Assembly (NCBI RefSeq): GCF_025264685.1
Contig: NZ_CP073721.1
Coordinates: 7,147,501 to 7,211,500 of the forward strand
Reading direction: 5' to 3'
DNA from: Dactylosporangium roseum
Lineage (GTDB): Bacteria; Actinomycetota; Actinomycetes; Mycobacteriales; Micromonosporaceae
DNA: 64,000 nt
This document shows positions 1 through 9,937 of this stretch, piece after piece (within the stretch, counting starts at the first letter, position 1; every line of letters starts with the position of its first letter). The notes beneath the pieces are model-generated. The model did no database searches and was not told the DNA's origin. It saw nothing but the letters and a program-made list of their open reading frames with translations. Position numbers and translations under genes: made by a program.

Positions 1-3000
1 GGGAACGCGCACTGCTTGAGCGTCAGGCCGGCGGCCAGCCCGGCGGCGAGCGCGAAGCCCTCCGCCGTCGAGGCGGCGACGTGCCAGCCGAGCATCCGGC
101 CATTGGTGGTCCGTCCCCAGATGCCGGCGATCGCCCCGACGATCACCGAGCCGGCCAGCCAGGCGAGCGTCTGCGACCGGGTGGCGAGGCTGCCCGCGCC
201 GCCCGCGCCCGCCGCGAGGACGGCGATCACGAACACCAGGCGCCGGGCGTGGATCATCAACCGCCCGTCCGGGCCGTCCGCCTCGGGCGGCACGGTCAGC
301 GCCAGGCCGAGGCCGGCGATCGTGGCCACCAGCAGCGCGAGCGTCGGCTGCACCGGGTACGGCGCGTCGAGCGCCGCCGGTGCGATGAGCAGTGTCAGGG
401 CCGCGCCGGGCACGACGATCGCGACCGCGCGGTTGGCGACCGCCTGGCCGGTGCCGCCGAGCCCGACCGCCATCAGCGCCCCGGCGAGCGTGAGCAGGAA
501 CGCGCCGAGGACGTGCGTGTTGTTGCCCGCGTACCGGCCCAGGTCGCCGAGGCCGCCCGCCGTCGCCGGGGTCCCGGTCCAGGGTTGCTGGATCCAGCGG
601 TACGGGCCGGCGAGCGCGGCGAACACCGCCGGCGTGATGAAGACCACGACGATCACGGCCGGGATCCCGGCCGCGGCGGCCACACCGAGCGAGAAGTCGC
701 GCGGCATCCGGACCCGCTGCCACCGGCCGGCGGGCGCGCCGCCGTGGTCGGGCCGGAACGTGCGGGCCGGCTCGAACCCGGTCGGCTCGTACCAGTTCGC
801 GCGCAGCAGCTCGGCGAGCACCCCCAGCAGCGCCGCGGCGGCGGCGTAGACGACCGCGCCGTCGCGCTGCGCGACCAGGGCGGCGAACGCCGTCGTCGTG
901 GCGGCGACGGCGACTCCGCCGGTCACGTACGGCAGGTAGCCGGGCGCCTGCTGGGCCCCGGCCGCGGCGACGGCCAGCCCGGCGGCGCTGGTCGCCAGCG
1001 CGGCGATGAGGATGGTGCTGGTCCGGTCGGGGTACAGGCCGCCGACCAGCGCGGCGGCGGCGCCGGCGAACGCGAACAGCGACCCGGCCACGGCGGTGCC
1101 GCCGACGAGTGTGAGCGGGCCGTCCTCGGGATCGCCGCGGCGGGTCGCGATCACCCGGGCGAGTCCGGCGATGAGCGCGCCGCTGACCCCCAGCGCGGTG
1201 AGCGTGCCGGCGGTCGCGCCCGGCCGGACGAGGCCGCCGCCGACCGCGAACAGTCCGGCGACGAGGGCCGCGCCGAGCCGGGTGTAGGCGGCGCGCCAGC
1301 TCCGGGCGTAGCAGGCCCAGACCGCGACCCCGGTCGCCGCCAGCCAGCCGACGATCATCGGCGCCTGCCAGCCGAGGCCTAGGCCGACGGGTGCGCCGAG
1401 GGCGGCCAGCACGACCGCGGCGGCGGCGGTGTCGTCGCCGTACGGCTGGGGCAGCGCGATGGCGGCCGCACCCGCCAGCAGGAGCAGCGCGATCGGCACC
1501 TGCCAGCCGAACGTGGCCAGGTCCTGAGCGGTGACCGACCAGCTACCGTCGAGCGCGGCCTCCCACGGCGGGTTGGCCGCCCGGATGACCCCGATCGCGC
1601 CGATGACGGCCATGGTCCCGGCGTAGAGGCCGGTGCCCAGCCCGACCATGGCCGCGCCGGCGACCGGTCCGCGCCGCCAGTCGTCGGGCAGGGTGCGAGC
1701 GGCGACCGCGACCGCGAACACGACCAGCGCGAGCGTCACCACCTCGATGCCCGAGGAGGCCAGGGAGACGGCCCGCGCGACGGCGCTGATCGCGGCGATC
1801 GTGACGGCCGCCGCGGCGGCGTCGGCTCCGGTGAACTCGATGCCGAACGTCCGCCGGTCGTCCATCCGCGGCGCGGCCCACAGCATGACCGCGGCCACGA
1901 GCATGAGCAGCGCGATGAGGAGGTCGATGGTCGTGGCGCCGTCCGCGACCACGGCCGCGACGGCGACGGCGACGGCGCCCGCGCTGGCCCCGACGAGCAG
2001 CGGCGGGCTCTGCTGACCGCGGGCGACCTGGGTGATCGCGGCGTACCCGAGCGTCACGGCGAGGGCCAAGAAGCTCATCACCAACACGACTGCCGCACCG
2101 CCGGGCAGGTCGTCGAACAGGATCGCGGTGCCGGCGGCGGCCGCGCCGGGCAACGCGAAGAGGGCGCCGCCGGCGGCCGCGTCGGCGACCCGCTGCCCGA
2201 CGGTGGCCCCCTCGGCGTCGGTGCGGTGGGGTCGGGGCAGTATGGCGATCCCGGCGCCGGCGGCGGCGATGACGGTGAGCGTCAGGGCGGTCGAGGCCGG
2301 GCGGGCCAGGCTCGCCGCCGCCGCGTAGAGGCCGAGCACCAGGGCGGCGCCGAGGCAGACCCAGGCGGTGTGCGCCTCGGCGACGCGCTGTGCGAGCGCG
2401 CCGGCCGCGACGGCGCCGGAGACCGCGAGCGCCGGGATGGACAGCCAGGTCAGCCCGAACGCGGCGGGCGCGATGAGCAGCGTGAGCGCGGCGCCGACCA
2501 CGAGCACGTCGGCACGGAGCTGGTCGGGCGGCGGCAGGCCGGGCAGGGCGCCGTCGCGTGGTTCGGCCCGGCCGGCGGGTCCGGTGCGCCCGCTGAGGAT
2601 CAGCGCGACCGCGCCGGTCAGCAGGAGCACCGCGAGGACGTACTGCCAGCCGTCCGGACCGACGGCGGTGCGCACCTTGCTGTGGTACGTGCCGAGGTCG
2701 GCCGCCCACACCGGCCACGCGGCCCGTAGCGGGGCTGCGACACCGGGGAGCACGCCCACGACGAGCACCAGGGTGCCGACGACGGCGGCGACCGAGACCG
2801 CGGTGCGGGGCCCGCGCCGGGCGTCGGACGGCAGCGCCGGCACCAGGAGGGCGGTGATCGCCACGGCCGCCGCCAGGAACACCAGGGCCAGTCCGGGGAA
2901 GGCCACCGCGCCGACCCGGGACACGGCCACGATGACGGCGACGGTCGCGATGCCGGCCGCGACGTCGGGCACGCCGCCGCGCCGCCACGACAGCGAGCCG

Positions 3001-4310
3001 GCGACACCGACTCCGGCGGCGAGCAGCGTGACGCCCGCCGCCCGCAGCGTCTCGCCGAGCTGGTCGGTGGTGACCAGCGCGAGCCCGGCGGCGCCCAGCG
3101 CGACGGCGAACCCGAGGGCGAACAGTGCCCAGGCCATGTCGCGCATCAGCGCGTCGGCGATGAGGTTGGTCCGGCCGGTGTGTGCCGGCTCGTTTTCGGC
3201 GGCGGTGTCGTCCTGGTGCGTGTCGAGGCGCCGCTGGACCGGCTGCTTGAACACGACGCCGAACGCTAGGTCGATGAGCGCGACGCCCGACAGCGCGAGG
3301 GAGAGGCCGGTGGGGCCCTTGATGGCGTCGAACGTGAGCAGCGGCAGGACCGGTTGCAGGGCGATGAGGGTGGCGTACCTCGGCGCGATGAGATGGCTCT
3401 GCACGCTGTAGGCGGCGGCGATGCCGGCCGTGGCGAGGCAGACGAGCCCGAGGTAGACGGTGAACTGGATGCGGTCGGCGCCGAGGAGGCGCTCGGAGCG
3501 CAGGACGTAGCCGTCGAGCAGGACCAGCAGGAGCGCGACGGAGGCGACGGTCTCGGCGGTGGCACTCAGGCCGCGCCGGACGAGGACGAGCGGGAGGGCC
3601 AGGGCGACGGCCGTGATGGCGGCCAGCGAGACGACCCGGCCGAACGTGCCGATGGCGCCGAACGCGTCGACGGTGAGGACGACCGCCGCGCCGGCCAGGA
3701 GCAGGCCGCCGAGCGCGAGGACCGAGGCCTGCATGCTCGACTGCGTCGCCTCGGGCTGGTCGGCGGCGGGCGGTCCGTCGTCGCCGGCGCCGCCGAGGGG
3801 CCGGCGCATCTGCGGCAGGGGCGCGATCCTGGGCCGCGCCGGGGCGATCACGGGCCGGGCGGGGCCGCCGGCCGGCGTGTCGATGGCGTGGCCCTTCTCG
3901 ACCGCGTGCGGGGCTCGTGGCGAATACCGCTGCTGCGCCCCCGGCCGTTGGGCCGCCGGCGGCTCGAACGCGGCGGGCGGCGCGCTCTCCACGGGCACGG
4001 CATCCGGCTCGCCGTGGCCGCGCAGCGCCCGGCCCAGCAACGGGCGCCGGTTGCGGGTGGCCTGCTCGGCGTCGACCGCCGCCCGGACCTTGCGCCGCAG
4101 GCTGTCGCGCTGCGCGGAAGCGTGGGCCAACTGCCGGCGCAGGGTCAGGGTGTCGTCGGTCAGGTCGCGCTTCTTCTGCTCGAGCGCCGCGACCGTGCGC
4201 TGGAACATGGCGAGGGCCGCCGCGTCCGGATCGTGCGGCCGGCCGCAACTGCGACAGCCGGTGGCCTCGGTGGACGGACCACCGCACGCCGGGCACGGGT
4301 AGGTGTCCAC
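1..4310 (-). CDS. SCO7613-like giant zinc-ribbon multi-pass membrane protein (partial)
   Basis: The reading frame is open from a GTG at 4310 to the window edge, at least 1,436 codons, so the C-terminus is missing. The start is set by the ribosome site GGGAGGAG just upstream. The N-terminus has a two-CxxC zinc ribbon (CPACG and CRSCG, residues about 6-24). A charged, coiled-coil-like stretch follows (about 35-75), then a proline/alanine-rich linker, and from about residue 180 onward repeated hydrophobic Leu/Ala/Val segments fit many membrane helices. This matches the family annotated as SCO7613 C-terminal domain-containing membrane protein. Its function is unknown; a transport or envelope role is only a guess. 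The long Arg/Pro-rich open frames on both strands here are GC-skew shadows. Confidence 0.75.
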   Translation of the reverse strand, partial: MDTYPCPACGGPSTEATGCRSCGRPHDPDAAALAMFQRTVAALEQKKRDLTDDTLTLRRQLAHASAQRDSLRRKVRAAVDAEQATRNRRPLLGRALRGHGEPDAVPVESAPPAAFEPPAAQRPGAQQRYSPRAPHAVEKGHAIDTPAGGPARPVIAPARPRIAPLPQMRRPLGGAGDDGPPAADQPEATQSSMQASVLALGGLLLAGAAVVLTVDAFGAIGTFGRVVSLAAITAVALALPLVLVRRGLSATAETVASVALLLVLLDGYVLRSERLLGADRIQFTVYLGLVCLATAGIAAAYSVQSHLIAPRYATLIALQPVLPLLTFDAIKGPTGLSLALSGVALIDLAFGVVFKQPVQRRLDTHQDDTAAENEPAHTGRTNLIADALMRDMAWALFALGFAVALGAAGLALVTTDQLGETLRAAGVTLLAAGVGVAGSLSWRRGGVPDVAAGIATVAVIVAVSRVGAVAFPGLALVFLAAAVAITALLVPALPSDARRGPRTAVSVAAVVGTLVLVVGVLPGVAAPLRAAWPVWAADLGTYHSKVRTAVGPDGWQYVLAVLLLTGAVALILSGRTGPAGRAEPRDGALPGLPPPDQLRADVLVVGAALTLLIAPAAFGLTWLSIPALAVSGAVAAGALAQRVAEAHTAWVCLGAALVLGLYAAAASLARPASTALTLTVIAAAGAGIAILPRPHRTDAEGATVGQRVADAAAGGALFALPGAAAAGTAILFDDLPGGAAVVLVMSFLALAVTLGYAAITQVARGQQSPPLLVGASAGAVAVAVAAVVADGATTIDLLIALLMLVAAVMLWAAPRMDDRRTFGIEFTGADAAAAAVTIAAISAVARAVSLASSGIEVVTLALVVFAVAVAARTLPDDWRRGPVAGAAMVGLGTGLYAGTMAVIGAIGVIRAANPPWEAALDGSWSVTAQDLATFGWQVPIALLLLAGAAAIALPQPYGDDTAAAAVVLAALGAPVGLGLGWQAPMIVGWLAATGVAVWACYARSWRAAYTRLGAALVAGLFAVGGGLVRPGATAGTLTALGVSGALIAGLARVIATRRGDPEDGPLTLVGGTAVAGSLFAFAGAAAALVGGLYPDRTSTILIAALATSAAGLAVAAAGAQQAPGYLPYVTGGVAVAATTTAFAALVAQRDGAVVYAAAAALLGVLAELLRANWYEPTGFEPARTFRPDHGGAPAGRWQRVRMPRDFSLGVAAAAGIPAVIVVVFITPAVFAALAGPYRWIQQPWTGTPATAGGLGDLGRYAGNNTHVLGAFLLTLAGALMAVGLGGTGQAVANRAVAIVVPGAALTLLIAPAALDAPYPVQPTLALLVATIAGLGLALTVPPEADGPDGRLMIHARRLVFVIAVLAAGAGGAGSLATRSQTLAWLAGSVIVGAIAGIWGRTTNGRMLGWHVAASTAEGFALAAGLAAGLTLKQCAF

Positions 4311-4456
4311 GCCACTCCTCCCGGATCGCGACCGGGATGACCGCGAGCCGCGATCACCCCGAGTCGTTCACGCCTTACTGGGAAGAATGCCTTGTTTCGT
4401 CGATCGACGGAAGCGAACCGCTCGTTCGGGAGGTTCCGGTCGTTCCCGGACCCGCC

Positions 4457-5878
4457 TCAGGCGACGACTGGCCGGCCCATGCCGCGATACTCCCAGCCGG
4501 CGGCGGCCCACACCGCCTGGTCGAGGCAGTTACGGCCGTCGATGACCTTCTTCGCGGCGACCAGGTGGTTGAGCGTGTTGGGGTCGGTGTTGCGGAACTC
4601 TTCCCACTCGGTGAGAACGCAGACGAGGTCGGCGCCGGTGACGGCGTCGGTGAGCGTCTTGGCATACGTGACGTCGCCGACATCGACCCGGGCGTTGTCC
4701 ATGCCCTCCGGGTCGTAGACGGTGACGTCGGCGCCGGAGCGGGACAGCTTGCGCACCACCGAAAGGGCGGGCGAGTCACGCACGTCGTCGGAGTTGGGCT
4801 TGAAGGTCGCGCCGAGCACGGTGATCCGGGTGCCGGCGAGGTCCGGGCCGGCCGGCCCGTACTGCCGGTCGAGCAGCTCGGCCGAGAGCTGGACGATCTT
4901 CTGCCGACGGCGCTGGTTGATCAGGTCCACCTCGTGCAGGAACCGCAGCGCCTCGCCGACGCCGAGCTCCTGCGCGCGGGCCTGGAACGCGCGGATGTCC
5001 TTGGGCAGGCAGCCACCGCCGAACCCGACGCCGGCGCGGAGGAACTTGTTGCCGATGCGGGCGTCGTAACCGATGGAGCGGGCGAGCTGCGTCACGTCGG
5101 CACCGGCGGCCTCGCAGACCTCGGCCATCGCGTTGATGAACGAGATCTTCGTGGCGAGGAAGGCGTTGGCGGCGACCTTGACCAGCTCGGCGGTCGCGAA
5201 GTCGGTGACGACGACCGGCACCTCACGGTCCTCGGTCAGTGCCAGGTCGAAGACGCCCTTGTGGGCGGAGTAGAGCATGCCGGTCGCCCAGTCGGACTTG
5301 ACGCCGAAGATGATCCGGTTGGGGCGCAGCACGTCTTCGACCGCGACACCCTCCTGCAGGAACTCCGGGCTCCACGCGACCTCGACCTCGAGGTCCTCGG
5401 CGGCGTGCCGGCGGACCAGGTTTTCGATCCACTCGGCGGTGCCGACCGGCACGGTCGACTTGCCGACGATGAGGGCCTTGCGGGTCAGGTGCGGCGCCAG
5501 GTTGGTGACGGCGCTCTCCACGTGCGACAGGTCGGCGGCCATGCCGTCGGGACGCTGCGGCGTGCCCACACAGATGAAGTGGATGTCACCGAAGTCCGCG
5601 ACCTCTTCGTAGGAGGTGGTGAACCGCAGACGACCGGCGGAGAGGTTCTTGCGCAGCAGCTCGTCGAGACCCGGCTCGTGGAAGGGGACGTCGCCGTCCG
5701 CGAGCTTCGCGATCTTCGCTTCGTCGATGTCGAAGCCGAGCACCTCGTAACCCAACTCGGCGAAACAGATGGCGTAGGTCGCGCCGAGGTAGCCGGTGCC
5801 GAGGAAGGTCAGCCGGGGCCGCGCCGAGCCGGACGGTGGAGCTACGACGGGTGGTGTGCTCGGGTACGCGATGGTCAC
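4457..5878 (-). CDS. UDP-glucose 6-dehydrogenase
   Basis: Oxidises UDP-glucose to UDP-glucuronate with two NAD+, a cytosolic step that feeds polysaccharide and glycan synthesis. The protein has 473 residues, normal for the family. The N-terminal Rossmann motif GTGYLG lies near residue 27. The catalytic-cysteine motif GVGFGGGCLPKD is intact, and the UDP-binding C-terminal domain is complete, with a conserved segment LGATFKPNSDDVRDSP. The GTG at 5878, preceded by GGAG, is chosen because the family begins shortly before the Rossmann fold; upstream in-frame starts would add an atypical Cys/Arg-rich leader. It stands alone, about 240 bp from the divergent acyl-CoA dehydrogenase gene. Confidence 0.92.
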   Translation of the reverse strand: MTIAYPSTPPVVAPPSGSARPRLTFLGTGYLGATYAICFAELGYEVLGFDIDEAKIAKLADGDVPFHEPGLDELLRKNLSAGRLRFTTSYEEVADFGDIHFICVGTPQRPDGMAADLSHVESAVTNLAPHLTRKALIVGKSTVPVGTAEWIENLVRRHAAEDLEVEVAWSPEFLQEGVAVEDVLRPNRIIFGVKSDWATGMLYSAHKGVFDLALTEDREVPVVVTDFATAELVKVAANAFLATKISFINAMAEVCEAAGADVTQLARSIGYDARIGNKFLRAGVGFGGGCLPKDIRAFQARAQELGVGEALRFLHEVDLINQRRRQKIVQLSAELLDRQYGPAGPDLAGTRITVLGATFKPNSDDVRDSPALSVVRKLSRSGADVTVYDPEGMDNARVDVGDVTYAKTLTDAVTGADLVCVLTEWEEFRNTDPNTLNHLVAAKKVIDGRNCLDQAVWAAAGWEYRGMGRPVVA

Positions 5879-6115
5879 GCCTTGTCTCCGCTCGATCGAG
5901 GACTGCGCTGTCGACCTTCCCCCGCACGATTTCCTGCAAACACCCATAGGAACGGACACTTGTGGCGTATAGGGCGGGTTCGAACCGACGTTGCTTCGGC
6001 GAGGATAGTCCCTCACCGCCCGGTGCGCCTCCAGCTCATTCGTTACTCGTCGGTATGCTCACCCTCGCAATGGTCCTGAACCCCTGTTCAGGACTACCGG
6101 GACAAGGGGGTTGTC

Positions 6116-7264
6116 GTGTTCGAGGCGTTCCAGCTACCCGAGGAGCACGTGGCTGTTCGCGAGGCCGTGCGTGCGGTGTGCGACGGGAAGGTCGCACCCA
6201 ACGCCGCCGCAGCCGACGAGACCGGCGAGTTTCCGCAAGCCTCCTACGACGCGCTGCGCGCCGCCGACTTCCACGCCCCGCACGTCCCCGTCGAATACGG
6301 CGGCGCCGGCGCGGACGCCCTGGCCACCGCGATCGTCATCGAAGAGGTCGCCCGCGCCTGCGCCTCGTCGTCACTGATCCCGGCCGTCAACAAACTGGGC
6401 ACCATGCCGCTGCTGCTGGCCGCGTCCGACGAGCTCAAGCGGCGCTACCTGCCACCGGTCGCCAAGGGCGACGCGATGTTCTCGTACTGCCTGTCCGAGC
6501 CCGAGGCCGGTAGCGACGCGGCCGGCATGAAGACCCGCGCCGAGCTCGACGGCGACACCTGGGTGCTCAACGGGGTCAAGCGCTGGATCACGAACGCCGG
6601 CGTCAGCGAGTACTACACCGTGTTCGCCGTCACTGATCCGGCCGCGCGGTCCCGCGGCATCTCGGCGTTCGTGGTGGAGAAGTCGGATCCGGGGGTGACC
6701 TTCGGCGCACCGGAGAAGAAGCTCGGCATCAAGGGGTCACCGACTCGCGAGGTGTATTTCGACGATGTGCGCATTCCGGCAAACCGGATCATCGGTGAGC
6801 CGGGCACCGGCTTCGGCACCGCGATGCGCACCCTCGACCACACAAGGGTCACCATCGCCGCACAGGCCCTGGGCATCGCGCAGGGCGCGCTGGACTTCGC
6901 GCTGGGCTACGTGCAGGAGCGCAAACAGTTCGGCAAGGCGATCGCCGACTTCCAGGGCATCCAGTTCATGCTCGCCGACATGGGCATGAAACTCGAGGCG
7001 GCCCGGCAGCTCACGTATGCGGCGGCCGGCAAGTCCGAGCGCGGCGAGAAGGACCTGACCTACTTCGGCGCCGCGGCGAAGTGCTTCGCCTCCGACGCCG
7101 CGATGCAGATCACCACCGACGCCGTGCAACTGCTCGGCGGCTACGGCTACACCAAGGACTTCCCCCTCGAACGCATGATGCGCGACGCCAAGATCACCCA
7201 GATCTACGAAGGCACCAACCAGGTGCAGCGCATCGTCATGGCACGGCAGTTGCTCAACGGCTGA
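6116..7264 (+). CDS. Acyl-CoA dehydrogenase
   Basis: A FAD-dependent alpha,beta-dehydrogenase of acyl-CoA thioesters. It has 382 residues, the usual length for short/branched-chain members. Visible family features are the FAD/substrate region YCLSEPEAGSD, the WITNAG segment, and the C-terminal QIYEGTNQVQR motif, whose Glu is the usual catalytic base. The GTG at 6116 follows a purine-rich AAGGGGG site. It is divergent from the UDP-glucose dehydrogenase gene and convergent with purE. The substrate cannot be told from sequence; isobutyryl- or short-branched-chain acyl-CoA are plausible. Confidence 0.9.
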   Translation: MFEAFQLPEEHVAVREAVRAVCDGKVAPNAAAADETGEFPQASYDALRAADFHAPHVPVEYGGAGADALATAIVIEEVARACASSSLIPAVNKLGTMPLLLAASDELKRRYLPPVAKGDAMFSYCLSEPEAGSDAAGMKTRAELDGDTWVLNGVKRWITNAGVSEYYTVFAVTDPAARSRGISAFVVEKSDPGVTFGAPEKKLGIKGSPTREVYFDDVRIPANRIIGEPGTGFGTAMRTLDHTRVTIAAQALGIAQGALDFALGYVQERKQFGKAIADFQGIQFMLADMGMKLEAARQLTYAAAGKSERGEKDLTYFGAAAKCFASDAAMQITTDAVQLLGGYGYTKDFPLERMMRDAKITQIYEGTNQVQRIVMARQLLNG

Positions 7265-7390
7265 GCCGTCCGCGCAGCGGTGCGCGCCTGATCCGCACCA
7301 GCACGCGGTGTTTCGGGGCGGGGGCCACGCGACGGCCTCCCGCTCCGGAACGCTGTCGCGGCAGGTGAGCGGTCCGCTCCGGCGCCGGGG

Positions 7391-7891
7391 TCAGGGACGC
7401 TCGACGAGCGACGCCGACAAGGCCGCGTCCTTCTCGGCGACCAGGGCGCGCAAGGACTCCTGGAAGTCGCGCATCTTCGCCAGCAGGGCCGGGTCGGTGG
7501 CGGCCAGGATGCGCACGGCCAGCAGGCCGGCGTTGCGGGCACCGCCGATCGAGACCGTCGCCACCGGGACGCCGGCGGGCATCTGGACGATCGACAGGAG
7601 CGAGTCCATGCCGTCCAGGTGCTTCAGCGGAACGGGCACGCCGATGACCGGCAGCGGGGTCGCCGACGCGACCATGCCGGGCAGGTGGGCGGCGCCGCCG
7701 GCGCCGGCGACGATGACCTTGAGTCCACGGGCGACGGCCTCACCGGCGTAGTCGAGCATCAGGTGCGGGGTGCGATGGGCGGACACCACGCGTACCTCGT
7801 GGGCCACCTCGAACTCGTCCAGCGCCTCGGCCGCCAGTCTCATGACCGGCCAGTCCGAGTCGCTGCCCATGATGATGCCGACGTCGGTCAC
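7391..7891 (-). CDS. purE: N5-carboxyaminoimidazole ribonucleotide mutase
   Basis: Class I PurE converts N5-CAIR to CAIR in de novo purine synthesis. It has 166 residues. The conserved MGSDSDWPVM loop, the SAHRTP motif and GAGGAAHLPGM are all present. It starts at GTG 7891, overlapping the end of purK by four bases (GTGA), so the two genes are translationally coupled and act on consecutive steps. Confidence 0.95.
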   Translation of the reverse strand: MTDVGIIMGSDSDWPVMRLAAEALDEFEVAHEVRVVSAHRTPHLMLDYAGEAVARGLKVIVAGAGGAAHLPGMVASATPLPVIGVPVPLKHLDGMDSLLSIVQMPAGVPVATVSIGGARNAGLLAVRILAATDPALLAKMRDFQESLRALVAEKDAALSASLVERP

Positions 7892-9018
7892 TGCTGATAC
7901 CCCTCTTCGAGGATTCGCGCGGCCCGCCTGGCCCGCCTGCGGCAGTCTTCCATGTCGTCGCCGAGCACCGTGACGTGGCCGATCTTGCGGCCCTTGCGGA
8001 CCTGCTTGCCGTAGAGGTGGACCTTGGCGCCGGGCTCCTCGGCGAAGAGGTGGTGCAGCCGCTCGTCGATCGACATGCCGCCGGGCTCGCCGCCGAGCAC
8101 GTTGGCCATGACAACCGCCGGGGCCGTGCTGCCGGTGTCGCCCATCGGGTAGTCGAGGACGGCGCGCAGGTGCTGCTCGAACTGCGAGGTGCGGGCGCCC
8201 TCGATGGTCCAGTGCGCGGAGTTGTGCGGGCGCATGGCGAGCTCGTTGATGAGGATCCGGCCGTCGACGGTCTCGAACAGCTCGACGGCGAGCACGCCGA
8301 CCACGCCGAGGCGGGTGGCGATGTCGATCGCGAGCCGCTGGGCCTCGATCGCGCGGTCCTCGTCGAGACCGGGGGCCGGGGCCAGCACCTCGACGCAGAT
8401 GCCGTCCCGCTGGACGGTCTCCACCACGGGATACGTGGCAACCTGACCGAGCGGCGACCTGGCGACGACGGCGGCGAGCTCGCGCTTGAGGGGAACCAGC
8501 TCCTCGCCGATGACCTCGACGCCGGGTGGCACGTCGGCGGGCGACCGGGCGACGAAGACGCCGCGGCCGTCGTAGCCGCCGGTGGCGGTCTTCACGATGA
8601 TCGGCCAGCCGACCTCGTCGCCGAACGCCGCGAGGTCGCCGGACGTCCAGCGCGGGACCGGGAAGCCGAGCGCGGAGAGGTGCCGGCGCATCTCGCGCTT
8701 GTTCTGGGCGTACTTGAGTGCGTCGGCCCCGGGCAGCAGCGTGACGCCTTCGGCGGCGAGCGCGCGGATGAGGTCGCCGGGGACGTGCTCGTGGTCGAAG
8801 GTGACGACGTCGCAACCCTTGGCGAACTCTCGCACCGCGTTGATGTCGTCGTGCCGGCCGACGTGCACGTCGGCGGCGACGAGCGCGGCGCCGTCCTCGG
8901 GCGAGACGGCGAGCACGCGCAACGACTGCCCGAGGGCGATCGCCGCCTGGTGCGTCATCCGGGCTAGCTGCCCACCGCCCACCATGCCGACAACGGGCAG
9001 TTCAGTCCGCGAGTCCAT
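7888..9018 (-). CDS. purK: N5-carboxyaminoimidazole ribonucleotide synthase
   Basis: An ATP-grasp enzyme that makes N5-CAIR from AIR, bicarbonate and ATP, the substrate of the adjacent PurE. It has 376 residues from ATG 9018. The N-terminal VGMVGGGQLARM glycine loop and ATP-grasp segments such as VKTATGGYDGRGV and INELAMRPHNSAHW are complete. A longer upstream frame exists but is not family-like, so the ATG before DSRTELPVVGM is preferred. First gene of the purKE pair. Confidence 0.95.
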   Translation of the reverse strand: MDSRTELPVVGMVGGGQLARMTHQAAIALGQSLRVLAVSPEDGAALVAADVHVGRHDDINAVREFAKGCDVVTFDHEHVPGDLIRALAAEGVTLLPGADALKYAQNKREMRRHLSALGFPVPRWTSGDLAAFGDEVGWPIIVKTATGGYDGRGVFVARSPADVPPGVEVIGEELVPLKRELAAVVARSPLGQVATYPVVETVQRDGICVEVLAPAPGLDEDRAIEAQRLAIDIATRLGVVGVLAVELFETVDGRILINELAMRPHNSAHWTIEGARTSQFEQHLRAVLDYPMGDTGSTAPAVVMANVLGGEPGGMSIDERLHHLFAEEPGAKVHLYGKQVRKGRKIGHVTVLGDDMEDCRRRARRAARILEEGYQQ

Positions 9019-9194
9019 AGTGCGGCACAGCCTAGCGCCCGCCGTTCGCCCGCCCGTCGCGATCAGGGCCACACAGCGCCGGAAATCGCCGTTTATATCC
9101 GACTTAGGGCGATTCGTGGGCCTCCGATGGCGCCCGAAGTCACACCGAGGAGAGCCCGCCGACCCCGGGACGGCGCGTTCCGGCCCGGTGATCC

Positions 9195-9250
9195 CACGAT
9201 CGCGGGAAAGATCTGGCTGTCGGGGCAGCCACTTCTTTCCCACGATCGTG
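9195..9250. repeat. Long palindromic repeat, family B copy 1
   Basis: A 56-bp imperfect inverted repeat in the 244-bp gap between the start of purK and the end of the next minus-strand gene. The outer arms are CACGATCG-type and the inner arms contain GGAAAGA and CTGGCTG around a short loop. The inner core recurs in opposite orientation at 58244-58304 with different outer arms, so this is a dispersed element. The rest of 9019-9262 shows nothing else I can support. Confidence 0.75.
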
Positions 9251-9262
9251 AAGGGCGGGCCG

Positions 9263-9832
9263 TCAGACGGCGGGGCCGCGCTTGCGGAGTTCGTCGACGG
9301 ACTGCATGGCCTCGCGGAGTTCGCGCAGCCAGGTGTCGGCGTGCTGGCCGACCAGCGCCACGCACCAGGCCAGCGCCTCGGACCTCGACCTCGCCACACC
9401 GGAGTCCACGAGCGTGTCGAGGACCTGGCGCTCCGACTGACGCAGGCGGGTCATCACCGGCGCCGAGTGCGTCGTGAACAGCTCGCGCGTGTCGCCGACC
9501 CGGACGCCCCACGAGACCTTGCGACGGTATCGGCGCTCCAACTGCTGCGCGATGCCGATCCGCTGGTCGCGGGTCGTCTCGCGGAAACCCGCGATCCGGC
9601 CCTGCTCGGCCGCGGCCCGGTCCGCCTCGCTCGCGTCCTCGGCCGACGCCGGCGGGCTCAGCCGTCCCACGATGAGGATCTCGTCACGATCGATCGTCAC
9701 CTCGGCCGGACCGTGGAACCAGGTGTCCGGCAGCGCGCCACCGATCCAGGCGGGCGCGTCGTCGGCGGGCGGGGGCTCCGTGCGCGGGCCGCCGCCCCGG
9801 CCCCAGGGAACGTCACCTCTTCGCATCATCAT
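9263..9832 (-). CDS. Conserved hypothetical protein with ribbon-helix-helix-like C-terminal segment
   Basis: 189 residues, function not recognised. The N-terminal third is Gly/Pro-rich. A central part (about 35-70) contains an EVTIDRDEILIVGRL beta-like stretch. The C-terminal half has a basic helix and then a segment around VLDTLVDSGVARSRSEALAW, which resembles the ribbon-helix-helix helices of CopG-like proteins. The start is the first of three consecutive ATG codons, spaced six bases from AAGGGAG. The codon pattern fits a real gene. Transcription would run toward the family B palindrome and purK. Confidence 0.72.
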   Translation of the reverse strand: MMMRRGDVPWGRGGGPRTEPPPADDAPAWIGGALPDTWFHGPAEVTIDRDEILIVGRLSPPASAEDASEADRAAAEQGRIAGFRETTRDQRIGIAQQLERRYRRKVSWGVRVGDTRELFTTHSAPVMTRLRQSERQVLDTLVDSGVARSRSEALAWCVALVGQHADTWLRELREAMQSVDELRKRGPAV

Positions 9833-9937
9833 CGCTTACTCCCTTGCTCGCGTTTCTCTGATTACACGATTACACCGTTGTAGAGACACGCCAAGGGTCG
9901 CGCTGTTCGCCCCGGGAGAACAGCGTGGAAGAAGAGC

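Noticed and set aside
1543..4296. Very long minus-strand open frame rich in Arg, Pro and Ala
   Set aside because: Composition is that of a GC-rich shadow frame. The real frame in the same strand has membrane helices and a zinc ribbon and starts at a good ribosome site (4310).
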